Origin: Pseudomonadota bacterium
Lineage (GTDB): Bacteria; Desulfobacterota; Desulfovibrionia; Desulfovibrionales; Desulfovibrionaceae
Reading direction: 5' to 3'
Assembly (NCBI GenBank): GCA_023438245.1
Contig: JAEXRD010000099.1
Coordinates: forward strand, 1 to 60,923
Length of the DNA: 60,923 nt
This document shows, piece after piece, positions 7,277-16,017 of this stretch. Both the position numbers and the translations under genes were made by a program. Position 1 is the stretch's first letter, and every line of letters starts with the position of its first letter. The notes under the pieces were generated by a model. That model ran no database searches, was not told the origin of the DNA, and saw only the letters and a list, made by a program, of their open reading frames with translations.

Positions 7277-9085
7277 CTAGTTCTCGCCGTTTCTCTGGCG
7301 GCGGCTGCCGAAGAGCACCCTGGTCTCCGGGCTGCGGCCCAGGGTGAGCTTGCGGTGGTGCAGGTCCTCAAGGCCCGAGTGGAAACTCACGTTGATGAGC
7401 GTGGAGCCCGGCAGCTCGCGCTGGAGGATCTCCAGGATGTGGCGCTCGCCCTCGGGATCGAAGGCGTCGGTGGCCTCCTCCAGGAAGATCCACGGCGGAC
7501 GCTGCAGCAGCACGCGGGCGAAGCCCAGCTGCTGCTGCACCCGCTGGGGCAGGTTCTGCTCCCAGGTGTCGTGCTCGTCCAGCCGGGGGGCCAGGCGCGA
7601 GAGCCCCACGGTCTCCAGCGCGCGGCGCACGTCCTCGTCGGGGTAGTCCTGGGGCGCGTGCGGGTAGCAGATGGCCTCGCGCAACGTCACCTCGGGCAGG
7701 AAGGGCCGCTGCGACAGCAGCATCATGTCCCCGTTGCCCGGCAGCCGCACCTTGCCCGTGCCCCAGGGCCAGATGCCGCCCATGACCTTGAACAGCGCGC
7801 CGGTGACGGCAGGGTCGCCGGTGACGAGCAGCCGCTCGCCGCGCCGGATGTCCAGGTTCAGGCCCTCGGTGAGCACGCGGCCCGTGGACTCGGCTATGCA
7901 CAGCTCCTCGGCCACCAGCTTGTCGCGGTCCCAGCGCTCCACGCTGATGGTGGGCCCGCAGGGATTCTTGGCGTTCTCGTCGATCTGCTCCATGTCCTCG
8001 TACAAGGAGAGCACGCGCTCGGCCGAGGCCCGGCAACGGGCGATCTCGCCGATGCTGTCCACGGGCCAGGAGAGCGAGGCGGTGAGCCGTTCGAAGGCCT
8101 GGGCCGCCTGCATCAGCATGCCCAGGGTCATGGCCCCGGCGATGTACTGGGGCGCGGCCACCAGGATGGGCAGCACGGGCAGGATGCCGCCGTACACGGT
8201 GCCGAAGGACACCAGCCCCAGAAAGGCCAGGGACTGGGCGTTCCAGTCGCGCACGATGCGCCCGAAGCGCAGCGTGGAGCCGGAGCGCTCCAGGGCGTCG
8301 CCGCGCATGATGGCGATGGCCTCGGTGTGCTCGCGCACGCGGGAGAGGCCGAAGCGGAAGGTGGCCTCGGCGGTCTGCAGGCTGTTGGTGGTGCGCACCA
8401 GGGGCCGTCCGAAGGCCCAGCCGAAGGCGCTGCCCAGGATGGCGTACAGGAAGGCCAGGGGCACCATGTAGCCGGGGATGTGCACCGTGGTGCCGGGCAC
8501 GTCCATGGCCCCGGAGACGGACCACAAAATATCGATGAACAGGCCCAGGGTGAGCACGCAGTAGGTCAGGGAATGCCCCAGGCCGATGGCGCTCTCGGTG
8601 GCGATGCGGATGTCCTCGGCGATGCGCTGGTCCGGGTTGTCGTGGTCGCCCTGGGCGTAGAGCAGGCGGTAGTGCCGGGCCTCGCCCAGCCAGCTGCCCA
8701 CCAGCCGCTCGGTCAGCCAGGCCCGCCAGTCGATCTGGATCCAGCGCTTGACCATGAGGTGCGCCGCGGTCACCAGGAGCGAGCAGACCATCATGACCAC
8801 GAACACGGCCACCTGGATGAGCACCCCGCGCACGGACTTCTGCTCCAGGGCGTCGTAGAGCGCGCCGTGCCAGTAGTTGCCCCACACCGTCAGCGCCACC
8901 TGGCCCATGGTCAGGAGCAGCAAGAGCAGCGTGGCCCCGCGCACCTTGGCCTTGCGCTCACAGTTCCAATAGGGTCCGGCCAGCTTCCACACCTGCGACA
9001 GGAAGCGCATGCGGGTCATGGCCGGTCGGATCGGTTCCATGCAGGCCTGGGCGCTGTCCGGAGGAGTGTTGGTCGGCTCGGTCAT
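7277..9085 (-). CDS. SbmA/YddA-like ABC half transporter with degenerate ATPase motifs
   Basis: The 602-residue protein has about six N-terminal membrane helices of the SbmA/BacA/YddA type and a C-terminal nucleotide-binding domain. The family normally has GxxGxGK[ST] as Walker A. Here the aligned stretch is TGDPAVTGALFK, with no P-loop lysine. The signature LSxGE is replaced by LPQRVQQQ. Walker B remains as WIFLEEATDAFD, and the downstream EATDAFD D-loop is intact. The protein may therefore bind or hydrolyse ATP poorly, or work as a proton-driven permease like SbmA. There is no adjacent substrate gene. The nearest minus-strand gene upstream is a nucleoside permease whose stop lies 114 bp away. 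Confidence 0.82.
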   Translation of the reverse strand: MTEPTNTPPDSAQACMEPIRPAMTRMRFLSQVWKLAGPYWNCERKAKVRGATLLLLLLTMGQVALTVWGNYWHGALYDALEQKSVRGVLIQVAVFVVMMVCSLLVTAAHLMVKRWIQIDWRAWLTERLVGSWLGEARHYRLLYAQGDHDNPDQRIAEDIRIATESAIGLGHSLTYCVLTLGLFIDILWSVSGAMDVPGTTVHIPGYMVPLAFLYAILGSAFGWAFGRPLVRTTNSLQTAEATFRFGLSRVREHTEAIAIMRGDALERSGSTLRFGRIVRDWNAQSLAFLGLVSFGTVYGGILPVLPILVAAPQYIAGAMTLGMLMQAAQAFERLTASLSWPVDSIGEIARCRASAERVLSLYEDMEQIDENAKNPCGPTISVERWDRDKLVAEELCIAESTGRVLTEGLNLDIRRGERLLVTGDPAVTGALFKVMGGIWPWGTGKVRLPGNGDMMLLSQRPFLPEVTLREAICYPHAPQDYPDEDVRRALETVGLSRLAPRLDEHDTWEQNLPQRVQQQLGFARVLLQRPPWIFLEEATDAFDPEGERHILEILQRELPGSTLINVSFHSGLEDLHHRKLTLGRSPETRVLFGSRRQRNGEN

Positions 9086-9199
9086 GTTCCTGCATCGGTG
9101 GCGTTGAAGGTGCGCGGGCGAACGTGCCGGGTCTTGCAGGAAACCCTATCAGCAAACCGCGCAGAACCTCAAGCAAAAGCTCTGCGGGAGGCCGAGAGG

Positions 9200-10141
9200 C
9201 TAAGCTCCGGGCCGGAAATGCCTGCCCAGGCCCGCGGGCGCGCCGGAGAGCCGCCGCAGCCGCGCGCTGGTCTGCGCCAGGGCCAGCACCCCGATGGTCA
9301 GCAGGTAGGGCGCGGCCCGCAGCACCCACACGGGCATCCACTGCGCGCCCTCGGTCTGGAAGCTGAACTGCGCGGCGGTGAGCGCGCCGAACATCAGCCC
9401 GCCCGCCAGCGCCCGCAGCGGCCGCCAGGAGGCGAACAGCACCATGGCGATGGCGATCCAGCCCTGGCCCGCGCTCATGCCCTCGCGCCAGCCCGGGGTG
9501 TAGGAAAGCGACAGGAACGCCCCGCCCAGGCCGCACAGCGCCCCGCCCAGGCAGGTGCAGCCCATGCGCATGCGGCGCACATGCACCCCGGCGGCATACG
9601 CGGCGGAGGCGTTCTCGCCGCAGGCCCGCACCATCAGCCCGGCCCGCGTGGAGCCAAGCCCCCACCACAGCAGCGGGGCCAGCAGCAATGCGAAATAGGT
9701 CAAGAGCGGCTGCTGGAACAGCACCGGCCCCAGCACGGGCACATCCGCCAGCACCGGCACGGCCACCACGTCCATGACCAGGCCCGGCGCGCCCAGCAGG
9801 TCGCGGCCCAGCACGCCGGTGAGACCAGCGCCCAGCAGCGAGAGCGACAGGCCGGAGAGCACCTGGTCCGCCCCCAGCCACACGGCGAACAGGGCGTGAA
9901 CCAGCGCCGCCAGCGCCCCGGCCAGGGCCGCCGCGCCCAGCGCCAGCAGCGGGTTGCCCGTGGCCGCCCCGGCGGCGAAGCCGGACAGCGCGCCGAGGAG
10001 CAGCATGCCCTCCAGGCCCAGGTTCAGCACGCCGGAACGCTCGGTGATGATTTCGCCGTAGGCCGCCAGCAGCACCGCCGTGGCGGACTTGACGGCCACC
10101 TGCCCCAGCAGGGCCAGATTCGCTGCGTCCAGGCTAGGCAT
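9200..10141 (-). CDS. BMP-type nucleoside ABC transporter, permease subunit 2
   Basis: The 313-residue hydrophobic protein belongs to the BPD_transp_2 permease family (YufQ/NupQ-like). It has the conserved start ATAVLLAAYGEIITERSGVLNLGLEGM and about eight to ten membrane helices. It pairs with the permease encoded just upstream to form the membrane channel. The ATG lies within the last codons of that gene; the coding regions overlap by 8 bp, so translation is probably coupled. A longer upstream reading would run through the other permease and is rejected. It is the last gene of the first transporter operon. Confidence 0.9.
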   Translation of the reverse strand: MPSLDAANLALLGQVAVKSATAVLLAAYGEIITERSGVLNLGLEGMLLLGALSGFAAGAATGNPLLALGAAALAGALAALVHALFAVWLGADQVLSGLSLSLLGAGLTGVLGRDLLGAPGLVMDVVAVPVLADVPVLGPVLFQQPLLTYFALLLAPLLWWGLGSTRAGLMVRACGENASAAYAAGVHVRRMRMGCTCLGGALCGLGGAFLSLSYTPGWREGMSAGQGWIAIAMVLFASWRPLRALAGGLMFGALTAAQFSFQTEGAQWMPVWVLRAAPYLLTIGVLALAQTSARLRRLSGAPAGLGRHFRPGA

Positions 10142-11228
10142 GCGTTCCCTCCCGCGCCTCGCCGCGCCTGAGAACGACCCGGTGCCCGGCCAGGAACTCG
10201 CCCAGCAGCGCGCCGAAGAGCAGCGCAGCCTCCAGGGCCAGGGTAACGGTGCCGGGCAGGCGCAGGTCGGTCTGGAGCTGGTCCGCCCCCACCAGCAGCG
10301 CGCCCAGCAGCAGCGCCGCCAGCGGCGTGCCGAAGGGGTTGAGCCGCGCCAGGAAGGCCACGATGATGCCCGCAAATCCCAGGCCCGAGGACAGGCCGTC
10401 CTGGATGCGGTGCTGCACGCCCATGAGCTCCCCGGCCCCGGCCAGCCCGGCCAGCGCGCCGGAGAGGCACAGCGCCGTCACGGTGATGCGCCGGGCATGG
10501 AAGCCCGCGTAGGCCGCGGCCTTGGGGCTGGCGCCCAGCACCCGGGCCCGGAAGCCCCAGCGCGTGCGCGAGAGCAGCAGCCACAGGCCCGCGGCCAGCA
10601 GCAGCGCCAGCGGCAGGCCCAGGTGCACGCGGGTCTCGAAATAGGTGGGCAGCCAGGCCGCCTCGGGCAGCTCCGCCGTGCCGGGAAAGCCCATGCCCGC
10701 CGGATCGCGCCAGGGGCCGTAGTACAGGTGCTCCATGAGCAGCACGGCCACATAGTTCAGCAGCAGGGTCGACAGGATCTCGCTGACGCCCAGCCGGGCC
10801 TTGAGCAGGCCGGGAACGAGCGCCCAGGCCGCGCCGCCCAGCGCGCCCAAAGCCAGCGCCAGGGGCACCAGGATGTGCGCGGGCTGGCCAGGGGCCAGAA
10901 AGAGCGCCGCCCAGCAGGAGCCCAGCGCCCCGCATACGAACTGGCCCTCTGCCCCCACGTTCCACAGGTTCAGGCGGCAGCACAGGGCCACGGCCAGCCC
11001 GGTGAGCGTGAGCGGCGCGGCCTTGACCAGGATCTCGCTGATGGAATAGCCGCTGCCCAGCGCGCCCTCGGCCATGGCGGCCCAGGCGGCCAGCGGATCG
11101 GCCCCGGCCCAGGCGAACACGCCGGAACCCAGCAGCGCCGCCGCGCCCAGGGCGCAGGCCAGGGTGAGCAGCGCGCGCGCCCCTCCCCCGCTCTGGCGGG
11201 TCTCGACGGACAGATGGGCTAGGCGCAT
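10134..11228 (-). CDS. BMP-type nucleoside ABC transporter, permease subunit 1
   Basis: The 364-residue membrane protein is of the YufP/NupP type. It contains the family signature NLWNVGAEGQFVCGALGS and the cytoplasmic coupling segment RLGVSEILSTLLLNYVAV. About ten membrane helices are evident. The start ATG shares one base with the stop codon of the ATPase gene (TGATG), a typical coupling arrangement. A GTG three bases earlier is possible. It acts with permease 2, the double-domain ATPase and the binding protein of the same operon. Confidence 0.9.
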   Translation of the reverse strand: MRLAHLSVETRQSGGGARALLTLACALGAAALLGSGVFAWAGADPLAAWAAMAEGALGSGYSISEILVKAAPLTLTGLAVALCCRLNLWNVGAEGQFVCGALGSCWAALFLAPGQPAHILVPLALALGALGGAAWALVPGLLKARLGVSEILSTLLLNYVAVLLMEHLYYGPWRDPAGMGFPGTAELPEAAWLPTYFETRVHLGLPLALLLAAGLWLLLSRTRWGFRARVLGASPKAAAYAGFHARRITVTALCLSGALAGLAGAGELMGVQHRIQDGLSSGLGFAGIIVAFLARLNPFGTPLAALLLGALLVGADQLQTDLRLPGTVTLALEAALLFGALLGEFLAGHRVVLRRGEAREGTHA

Positions 11229-12790
11229 CACGCGGCCTCCCCGGCGGGAGTGTCCACGATGCCCGCCATGAGCCTGCCCACGCGGTCGAAGGCCCCCGGC
11301 TCGGCGGCGTCCACAACGTCCAGAATGCGGCCCCGGAACATGACCGCCACGCGCCGGGCCAGCCCAAGGGCCTCCGCCGGGTCGCCGGTGACGAGCACCA
11401 CGGCGGCGGATTCCGGCCCCTGGGCGGAGCGCGCCAGGGCCGCGCGCACCTCGCTCACGGCCAGCACGTCCAGCCCCTGGGTGGGCTGCTCCACAACGAG
11501 CAGCGGCGCGCCCTTGGAGAGCTCGCGGGCCAGGATGAACTTCTGCAGGTTGCCGCCGGAAAGCTCCCGCGCCAGGGCCTCCGGGCCGGTGGCCGTGACG
11601 TTCAGGGCCTCGATGGCGGCCTGGGCGGCCCGGGTTCCGGCCCCGCGCCGCAGGAAGGCCCCGCGCCCGCGCGTGGTGGAAAGCAGCAGGTTCTCGGCCA
11701 GGGTCATGCCGGGCACGGTGGCGGTGCCGTGCCGGTCCTCGGGCACGTAGGCCACCAGCTCGCGCCCGCTGCGCGGCCCGATGGAGCGGCCCAGCACCTC
11801 CACGCCGCCGGAGGCCGGGGGCTCCATGCCGCCCAGCACGGCGGCCAGCTCTTCCTGGCCGTTGCCCGCCACGCCCACCACGGCGAAGATCTCGCCGCGC
11901 GCCACCTCGAAAGTCACGTCCGCAAAGCCCGCCGGAGCCTCGCCGCCGGAAAGCCCGCGCACCCGCAGCACCGTCTCGCCCGTCTGGCCGGGAGTCGCCG
12001 CCGCAGCCTCGGCGGGCACCTCGCGGCCCACCATGAGCCGCGACAGCCCCGCCATGTCCCAGCCCTCGGGGTTTTCCGGGTCGCGCGGGATGTTGCGGTC
12101 CACCATGCGGCCCCGGCGCAGCACGCTCACCTCGTCCGCCGCGCCGGAGATCTCCGGCAGCTTGTGGGTGATGAGCACCACGGCCCGGCCCTCGTCCGCC
12201 AGGCGGCGCAGCGTTGCGTACAGCGCGCCGATCTCGGAGGGGGCCAGCACGCTGGTGGGTTCGTCCAGGATGAGGATGCGCGCGTCGCGGGCCAGCAGCT
12301 TCAGAATCTCCAGGCGCTGGCGCTCGCCCATGCCCATGTCCGCCACGCGGCGGGCGGGGTCCAGGGCCAGGCCGAAGCGCTGGGCCAGCTCGCGGGCCCT
12401 GCTGGCGCTCACCATGCCTCCGCCCATGTCGCCGGCCATGCGCACAAGCGCCAGGGACAGGTTCTCGGCCCCGGAGAGGGCCTCCACCAGGGAGAAGCGC
12501 TGGTGCACCATGCCGATGCCCGCGCGCATGGCCGAGGCCGGGCTGCCCAGCTCCAGCGGCGCCCCGGACAGGGCCACGCTCCCGGAATCCGGCGCATGCC
12601 AGCCGGAGAGCATGGACATGAGCGTGCTCTTGCCCGCGCCGTTCTCGCCCAGCAGGGCGTGGATGCGCCCGCCGAAGAGGTCCAGGTCCACGCCGTCGTT
12701 GGCCAGCACGAAGCCCCCGCCCGGGCTGGGGAAACGCTTGGTCAGCCCCCGGCAGGAGAGCAGCGGAATGTCGGCCTTGGCATGGGTCAT
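11228..12790 (-). CDS. BMP-type nucleoside ABC transporter, ATP-binding protein (two ABC domains)
   Basis: The 520-residue protein carries two fused nucleotide-binding domains, as in RbsA and NupO. Domain 1 has Walker A LLGENGAGKSTLM, signature MGMGERQRLEI and Walker B ILILDEPTSVL. Domain 2 has a degenerate P-loop (VVGVAGNGQEEL) but keeps LSGGNLQKFILAREL and VVEQPTQGLD. A degenerate second P-loop is normal for this family. It powers uptake through the two permeases downstream. A hairpin with a T tract lies between this gene and the binding-protein gene upstream, which should lower expression of the transporter relative to the binding protein. Confidence 0.92.
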   Translation of the reverse strand: MTHAKADIPLLSCRGLTKRFPSPGGGFVLANDGVDLDLFGGRIHALLGENGAGKSTLMSMLSGWHAPDSGSVALSGAPLELGSPASAMRAGIGMVHQRFSLVEALSGAENLSLALVRMAGDMGGGMVSASRARELAQRFGLALDPARRVADMGMGERQRLEILKLLARDARILILDEPTSVLAPSEIGALYATLRRLADEGRAVVLITHKLPEISGAADEVSVLRRGRMVDRNIPRDPENPEGWDMAGLSRLMVGREVPAEAAAATPGQTGETVLRVRGLSGGEAPAGFADVTFEVARGEIFAVVGVAGNGQEELAAVLGGMEPPASGGVEVLGRSIGPRSGRELVAYVPEDRHGTATVPGMTLAENLLLSTTRGRGAFLRRGAGTRAAQAAIEALNVTATGPEALARELSGGNLQKFILARELSKGAPLLVVEQPTQGLDVLAVSEVRAALARSAQGPESAAVVLVTGDPAEALGLARRVAVMFRGRILDVVDAAEPGAFDRVGRLMAGIVDTPAGEAA

Positions 12791-12804
12791 GCGCGTCGTC
12801 CTTG

Positions 12805-12837
12805 AAAAAGGGAGGGGACCGGGTCGCCCCGGTCCCC
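12805..12837 (-). terminator. Intercistronic hairpin/attenuator between binding protein and ATPase genes
   Basis: A perfect 10-bp stem (12814-12823 with 12828-12837) closes on a 4-nt loop. On the minus strand it is followed by TCCCTTTTTC. It sits 30 nt after the binding-protein stop codon and 24 nt before the ATPase ATG, so it looks like a partial terminator inside the operon. Confidence 0.75.
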
Positions 12838-12866
12838 TGAGTCTTGTTGTCGTTCCAGGCCCGGAG

Positions 12867-13970
12867 CTAGTCCGGCAGCTTGCCGGAAACGCCCTTCACG
12901 AACCAGCGCATGGAGAGCAGCTCCTTGTCGCCGGCCTTCTCGCCCTTCTTGATGCGCTCGGTTCCGGCCTGGTCCACGATGGGCCCGGCGAAGCTCATAT
13001 CCTCGCCCTTGGCCATCTTGGCCTTGAGGGCCAGCACCTTGTCCGCGGCGGCCTTGGGCACCGCCTTGCCGAAGGCGGAGAGGCCCACGCCGCCCGCCTC
13101 GAAGCCGGTGAAAATCTCCTCGGGCTTCCAGGTTCCGGCCATGACCTTCTTCAGCACATCGACGTACACCGGGCCCCACTGGAAGGTGGTGGAGGTGATG
13201 GCGCAGGCCGCACCGTACTTGGCGGCGTCGGTGCCGTAGCCCACGGCGGGAACGCCCTTGGCGCAGGCCGCGCGGGAGGAGTCGGCGGTGTCGGCCATCT
13301 GGCGGATGAGGTCGTGCTTCTTGGCGGCCAGAACCTCGGCCAGGGTGGTCTCGTTCACGGCGTCGCGCCAGGACTTGAGCCACACCACGGTGTTCAGCCT
13401 GTCGGCGTCGTACTTGGTCCCCTTTTCATCCAGGCCGCGCTTGAGGCCCAGGGTGAAGGCGTTGATGCCGCGCACCACCTCGGGAATGGGCTGGGTGGCC
13501 ACGGTGCCCACGTTCTTGTAGCCCATGAGTCCCGCCAGGTATCCGGCCAAGTACTCGCCCTGCTCGATGCGCACCATGTAGGTGCCCATGTTGGGCCGGG
13601 TCTTGAAGCCGGAGCAGTGCATGAACTTGGTCTTGGGGAACTCGCCCGCCACCTTAAACATGGGCTCCATGTGCGTGAAGGTGGTGCCGAAGATGATGTC
13701 GTAGCCCTGGCGCGCGTAGTTGCGGATGACGCGCTCGGCGTCCGCCGGGGAGATGACGTTCTCGGTGTAGGACACCTCCACCTGGTCGCCCAGTTGCTTC
13801 TTCATGTACTCGATGCCCTCGTGGTGGGCGGTGGTCCAGCCCTGGTCGTTGATGCTTTCCAGCAGCACGAAGGCGGCGCGGACCTTTTTGGCGGCGGCGT
13901 GGGCGGGCATGGCCCCCACGGCCAGCACGGCCAGCGCCAGCAGCGCGGCGAACAGAGTCTTCAGACGCAT
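12867..13970 (-). CDS. BMP family nucleoside-binding protein, secreted (first cluster)
   Basis: The 367-residue protein is a Bmp/PnrA-type solute-binding protein. Typical motifs include INDQGWTTAHHEGIEYM, ISPADAERVIRNYARQGYD, KFMHCSGFKTRPN and PIPEVVRGINAFTLG. The Sec signal peptide is MRLKTLFAALLALAVLAVGA with probable cleavage after AHA. There is no lipobox, so it should be free in the periplasm, unlike its paralogue at 24228-25340. The ATG at 13970 has GGAGG 6 nt upstream. An in-frame ATG at 14036 also has AGGAGG at good spacing, but that choice would bury the signal peptide. It is first in the operon with the ATPase and two permeases. Confidence 0.92.
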   Translation of the reverse strand: MRLKTLFAALLALAVLAVGAMPAHAAAKKVRAAFVLLESINDQGWTTAHHEGIEYMKKQLGDQVEVSYTENVISPADAERVIRNYARQGYDIIFGTTFTHMEPMFKVAGEFPKTKFMHCSGFKTRPNMGTYMVRIEQGEYLAGYLAGLMGYKNVGTVATQPIPEVVRGINAFTLGLKRGLDEKGTKYDADRLNTVVWLKSWRDAVNETTLAEVLAAKKHDLIRQMADTADSSRAACAKGVPAVGYGTDAAKYGAACAITSTTFQWGPVYVDVLKKVMAGTWKPEEIFTGFEAGGVGLSAFGKAVPKAAADKVLALKAKMAKGEDMSFAGPIVDQAGTERIKKGEKAGDKELLSMRWFVKGVSGKLPD

Positions 13971-14120
13971 GGTGTATCCTCCGGAATCGGATTGGTTGTC
14001 GTGACCGGGCGCGAGCGCGCCCCGAAAAATCCCCATAGCCCACCTCCTCCGCCCCGCACAACCCCCCCTTCGGGGTCTCAAGGGAAATCGGAGCGGATCG
14101 CCCAGGGGCAGGCGGGTTCC

Positions 14121-15266
14121 CTACTGCCGCAGGCCGCCCTCGGGCTGGAGCGCCACCACGGCCTCCACGTCCTTGCCCGCGCGCTTCACGGTCAGCTTCA
14201 CGCTCTCGCCCACCTTGAAGTCGTCCAGGCGGGAGAGCAGCGCGGCCACGCCCTCGACGTTCTTGCCCTCCACGGCGGTGATGATGTCGCCGGGCACGAA
14301 GGAGCCGTCCTGGTCGAAGGAGGCGCCCTTGAGGCCCGCGGCCTCGGCCCCGGAGCCGGGGCTGACGCGCAGCACGGCCACGCCCTTCACGCCCAGGTGC
14401 GCGGCGATGAGGTCGTTCATGCGCTGGTCCACCTCGATGCCCAGCGAGGGCCGGATGTACCTGCCCTTGGCGATGAGCTGGGGCACCACGCGGTTGACCG
14501 TATCCACGGGCACGGCGAAGCCCACTCCCGCGCTGGCCCCGCTGGGGCTGTAGATGGCGGTGTTCACGCCGATGAGCCTGCCCGCGCTGTCCAGCAGGGG
14601 GCCGCCGGAATTGCCGGGATTGATGGCCGCGTCGGTCTGGATGAGGTGCTCGATGACCCCGCCGTCCTCGCCCTTGAGCGAGCGGTCCAGGGCCGAGACG
14701 ATGCCCGTGGTCAGCGTCCAGTCCAGGCCGAAGGGATTGCCGATGGCGAAGACCTTCTGGCCCACCTTGAGGTCCTGGGAGGTGCCCAGGGGCAGCGGCC
14801 CCTGCGTTCCCGGCGCGGCGATGCGCAGCACCGCCAGGTCGTGCATGGGGCTTGCCCCCACCAGCGCGGCCGCCTGCTCCTTGCCGTCGGAGAGGCGCAC
14901 CCGGGCCTCGCTGGCCCCGGCGATGACGTGGAAGTTGGTGACCACGTGGCCCTTGTCGTCCCACAGGAAGCCGGAGCCGGTGCCGCGCGGGATGGTGAAG
15001 ATGTCGCGGCTGAAGAACTCGCGCACGCGCTGGGTGGTGGTGATGTAGACCACCGAGTCGCGGGAGCGCTCGAAGAGCTCGATGGTGCTCTTCTCGTCGC
15101 TGGCCAGGTCGCCGCGCGCGGTGACGGCGCGGGGCTGGGGCCGGGACTCGCCGAAATACTTCTGGTACAGCGGCAGCCCCTGCCACGCGGCCAGGCCAAG
15201 CAGAACGAGCACCAGCACCAGCTTGATCCGCCAGCCCAGGCCGGACTTCTTCGTCTTTTCTTCCAT
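14121..15266 (-). CDS. DegP/HtrA-like S1C serine protease, membrane anchored, one PDZ
   Basis: The 381-residue protein has one N-terminal membrane helix (IKLVLVLVLLGLAAW) and then a trypsin-like domain. The catalytic triad is His in TNFHVIAG, Asp in HDLAVLRI and Ser in NPGNSGGPLLD. A single C-terminal PDZ domain holds GVKGVAVLRVSPGSGAEAAG and PGDIITAVEGKNVEG. One PDZ and an uncleaved anchor resemble DegS/HhoB more than DegP. It should act on misfolded proteins or signalling substrates in the periplasm. The start is the ATG behind GGAGGATGTG. It is divergent from the small heat-shock-like gene, so the two may share stress regulation, but that is inference. Confidence 0.92.
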   Translation of the reverse strand: MEEKTKKSGLGWRIKLVLVLVLLGLAAWQGLPLYQKYFGESRPQPRAVTARGDLASDEKSTIELFERSRDSVVYITTTQRVREFFSRDIFTIPRGTGSGFLWDDKGHVVTNFHVIAGASEARVRLSDGKEQAAALVGASPMHDLAVLRIAAPGTQGPLPLGTSQDLKVGQKVFAIGNPFGLDWTLTTGIVSALDRSLKGEDGGVIEHLIQTDAAINPGNSGGPLLDSAGRLIGVNTAIYSPSGASAGVGFAVPVDTVNRVVPQLIAKGRYIRPSLGIEVDQRMNDLIAAHLGVKGVAVLRVSPGSGAEAAGLKGASFDQDGSFVPGDIITAVEGKNVEGVAALLSRLDDFKVGESVKLTVKRAGKDVEAVVALQPEGGLRQ

Positions 15267-15346
15267 CACATCCTCCGGATTCAGCGCTTGGGGCAACCTA
15301 CCCGCTTCCCGGCCGATTTCAAGCCCTCGGACCGGACTTGCGGCTC

Positions 15347-15374
15347 TTGACTGGGCCGCGGCGCGGAGTATGAA
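15347..15374 (+). promoter_or_regulatory. Putative sigma-70 promoter of the Hsp20-like gene
   Basis: TTGACT (15347-15352) and TATGAA (15369-15374) are separated by 16 bp. Initiation near 15381 would leave the GGAGG ribosome site intact ahead of the ATG at 15398. It also excludes the more upstream in-frame start at 15377. Confidence 0.55.
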
Positions 15375-15397
15375 GTATGGGAGAATCCGGAGGCCCC

Positions 15398-15937
15398 ATG
15401 AAGCTGTCCAGGCTCCTCCCTTGGAACTGGTTCGCCAAGCCAGCGCCCAAGCCCGCCGCCAAGCCCTGCGGGCTGGCGGTGCAGCGCGCCCCGGAGGAGG
15501 AAGGGGACTGGCCGGACCCGGACTCCCCGGACTGCATCAGCTACGAGCTGGACCGGCTGTTCGACCACGCCTTCAGCGGCTTCGGCTTCAGTGCCCCGCA
15601 CCTTCAGGCCGCCTGCGGCCGGGCCAGCCCGACCGTGCCGCCCCGCACCCGCATGAGCGGCGGCCCGGAAGGCTACATCCTGGAGGCCGACCTGCCCGGC
15701 GTGCGCGAACAGGACATCAGCCTGACCCTGAAGGGCCGCGAGCTGACCGTTCTGGCCCCGCGCCTGGCCGACCGCTCAGACGGCTCCAGCCAGGGGCGTG
15801 CCGCCTACCGCGCCACCTTCAGGCTGGAATGCGATACCGACCCGGAAGTCATCCAGGCCAGCTTCCAGGGTTTTCTGCTGATTATTCAGGTGCCTCGGCC
15901 GCCTGGAACAAGCTCCTCCCCCCCGGCATGCGAGTGA
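15398..15937 (+). CDS. Hsp20/alpha-crystallin-like small heat-shock protein, divergent
   Basis: The 179-residue protein has a proline-rich N-terminal arm (about 1-90) and an alpha-crystallin domain. The domain includes EGYILEADLPGVREQDISL, LTLKGRELTVLAPR and a final strand GFLLIIQVPRP. Usual family members have a phenylalanine-proline turn (F-x-LP) before the last strands and an IxI tail. Here the turn reads FRLECDTDPE and the tail ends PPGTSSSPPACE without IxI, so oligomer formation may differ. The start is the ATG with GGAGG 4-5 nt upstream. The product is probably an ATP-independent chaperone in the cytoplasm. Confidence 0.75.
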   Translation: MKLSRLLPWNWFAKPAPKPAAKPCGLAVQRAPEEEGDWPDPDSPDCISYELDRLFDHAFSGFGFSAPHLQAACGRASPTVPPRTRMSGGPEGYILEADLPGVREQDISLTLKGRELTVLAPRLADRSDGSSQGRAAYRATFRLECDTDPEVIQASFQGFLLIIQVPRPPGTSSSPPACE

Positions 15938-15944
15938 TTGCTTC

Positions 15945-15973
15945 TTGCAATTTGCGGCCTGATGCCTTACGAT
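15945..15973 (+). promoter_or_regulatory. Possible promoter of the PilZ gene
   Basis: TTGCAA (15945-15950) and TACGAT (15968-15973) have 17-bp spacing. Each matches consensus at four of six positions. The ATG lies about 37 nt downstream of the predicted start. Confidence 0.35.
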
Positions 15974-16017
15974 GTACGCATACGTATTTCTTTCTACCAC
16001 TGCGTACAGGAGCATGA

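Noticed and set aside
7271..7281. CTAGGCCCTAG palindrome between the GH5 and ABC genes
   Set aside because: It is produced by two facing TAG stop codons 3 bp apart; no further signal.
7355..10171. Long plus-strand open frame over the ABC half transporter
   Set aside because: Antisense mirror frame with biased composition and no ribosome site.
11781..15350. Long plus-strand open frame over the first transporter and protease
   Set aside because: Antisense to four clear genes; no domain recognised.
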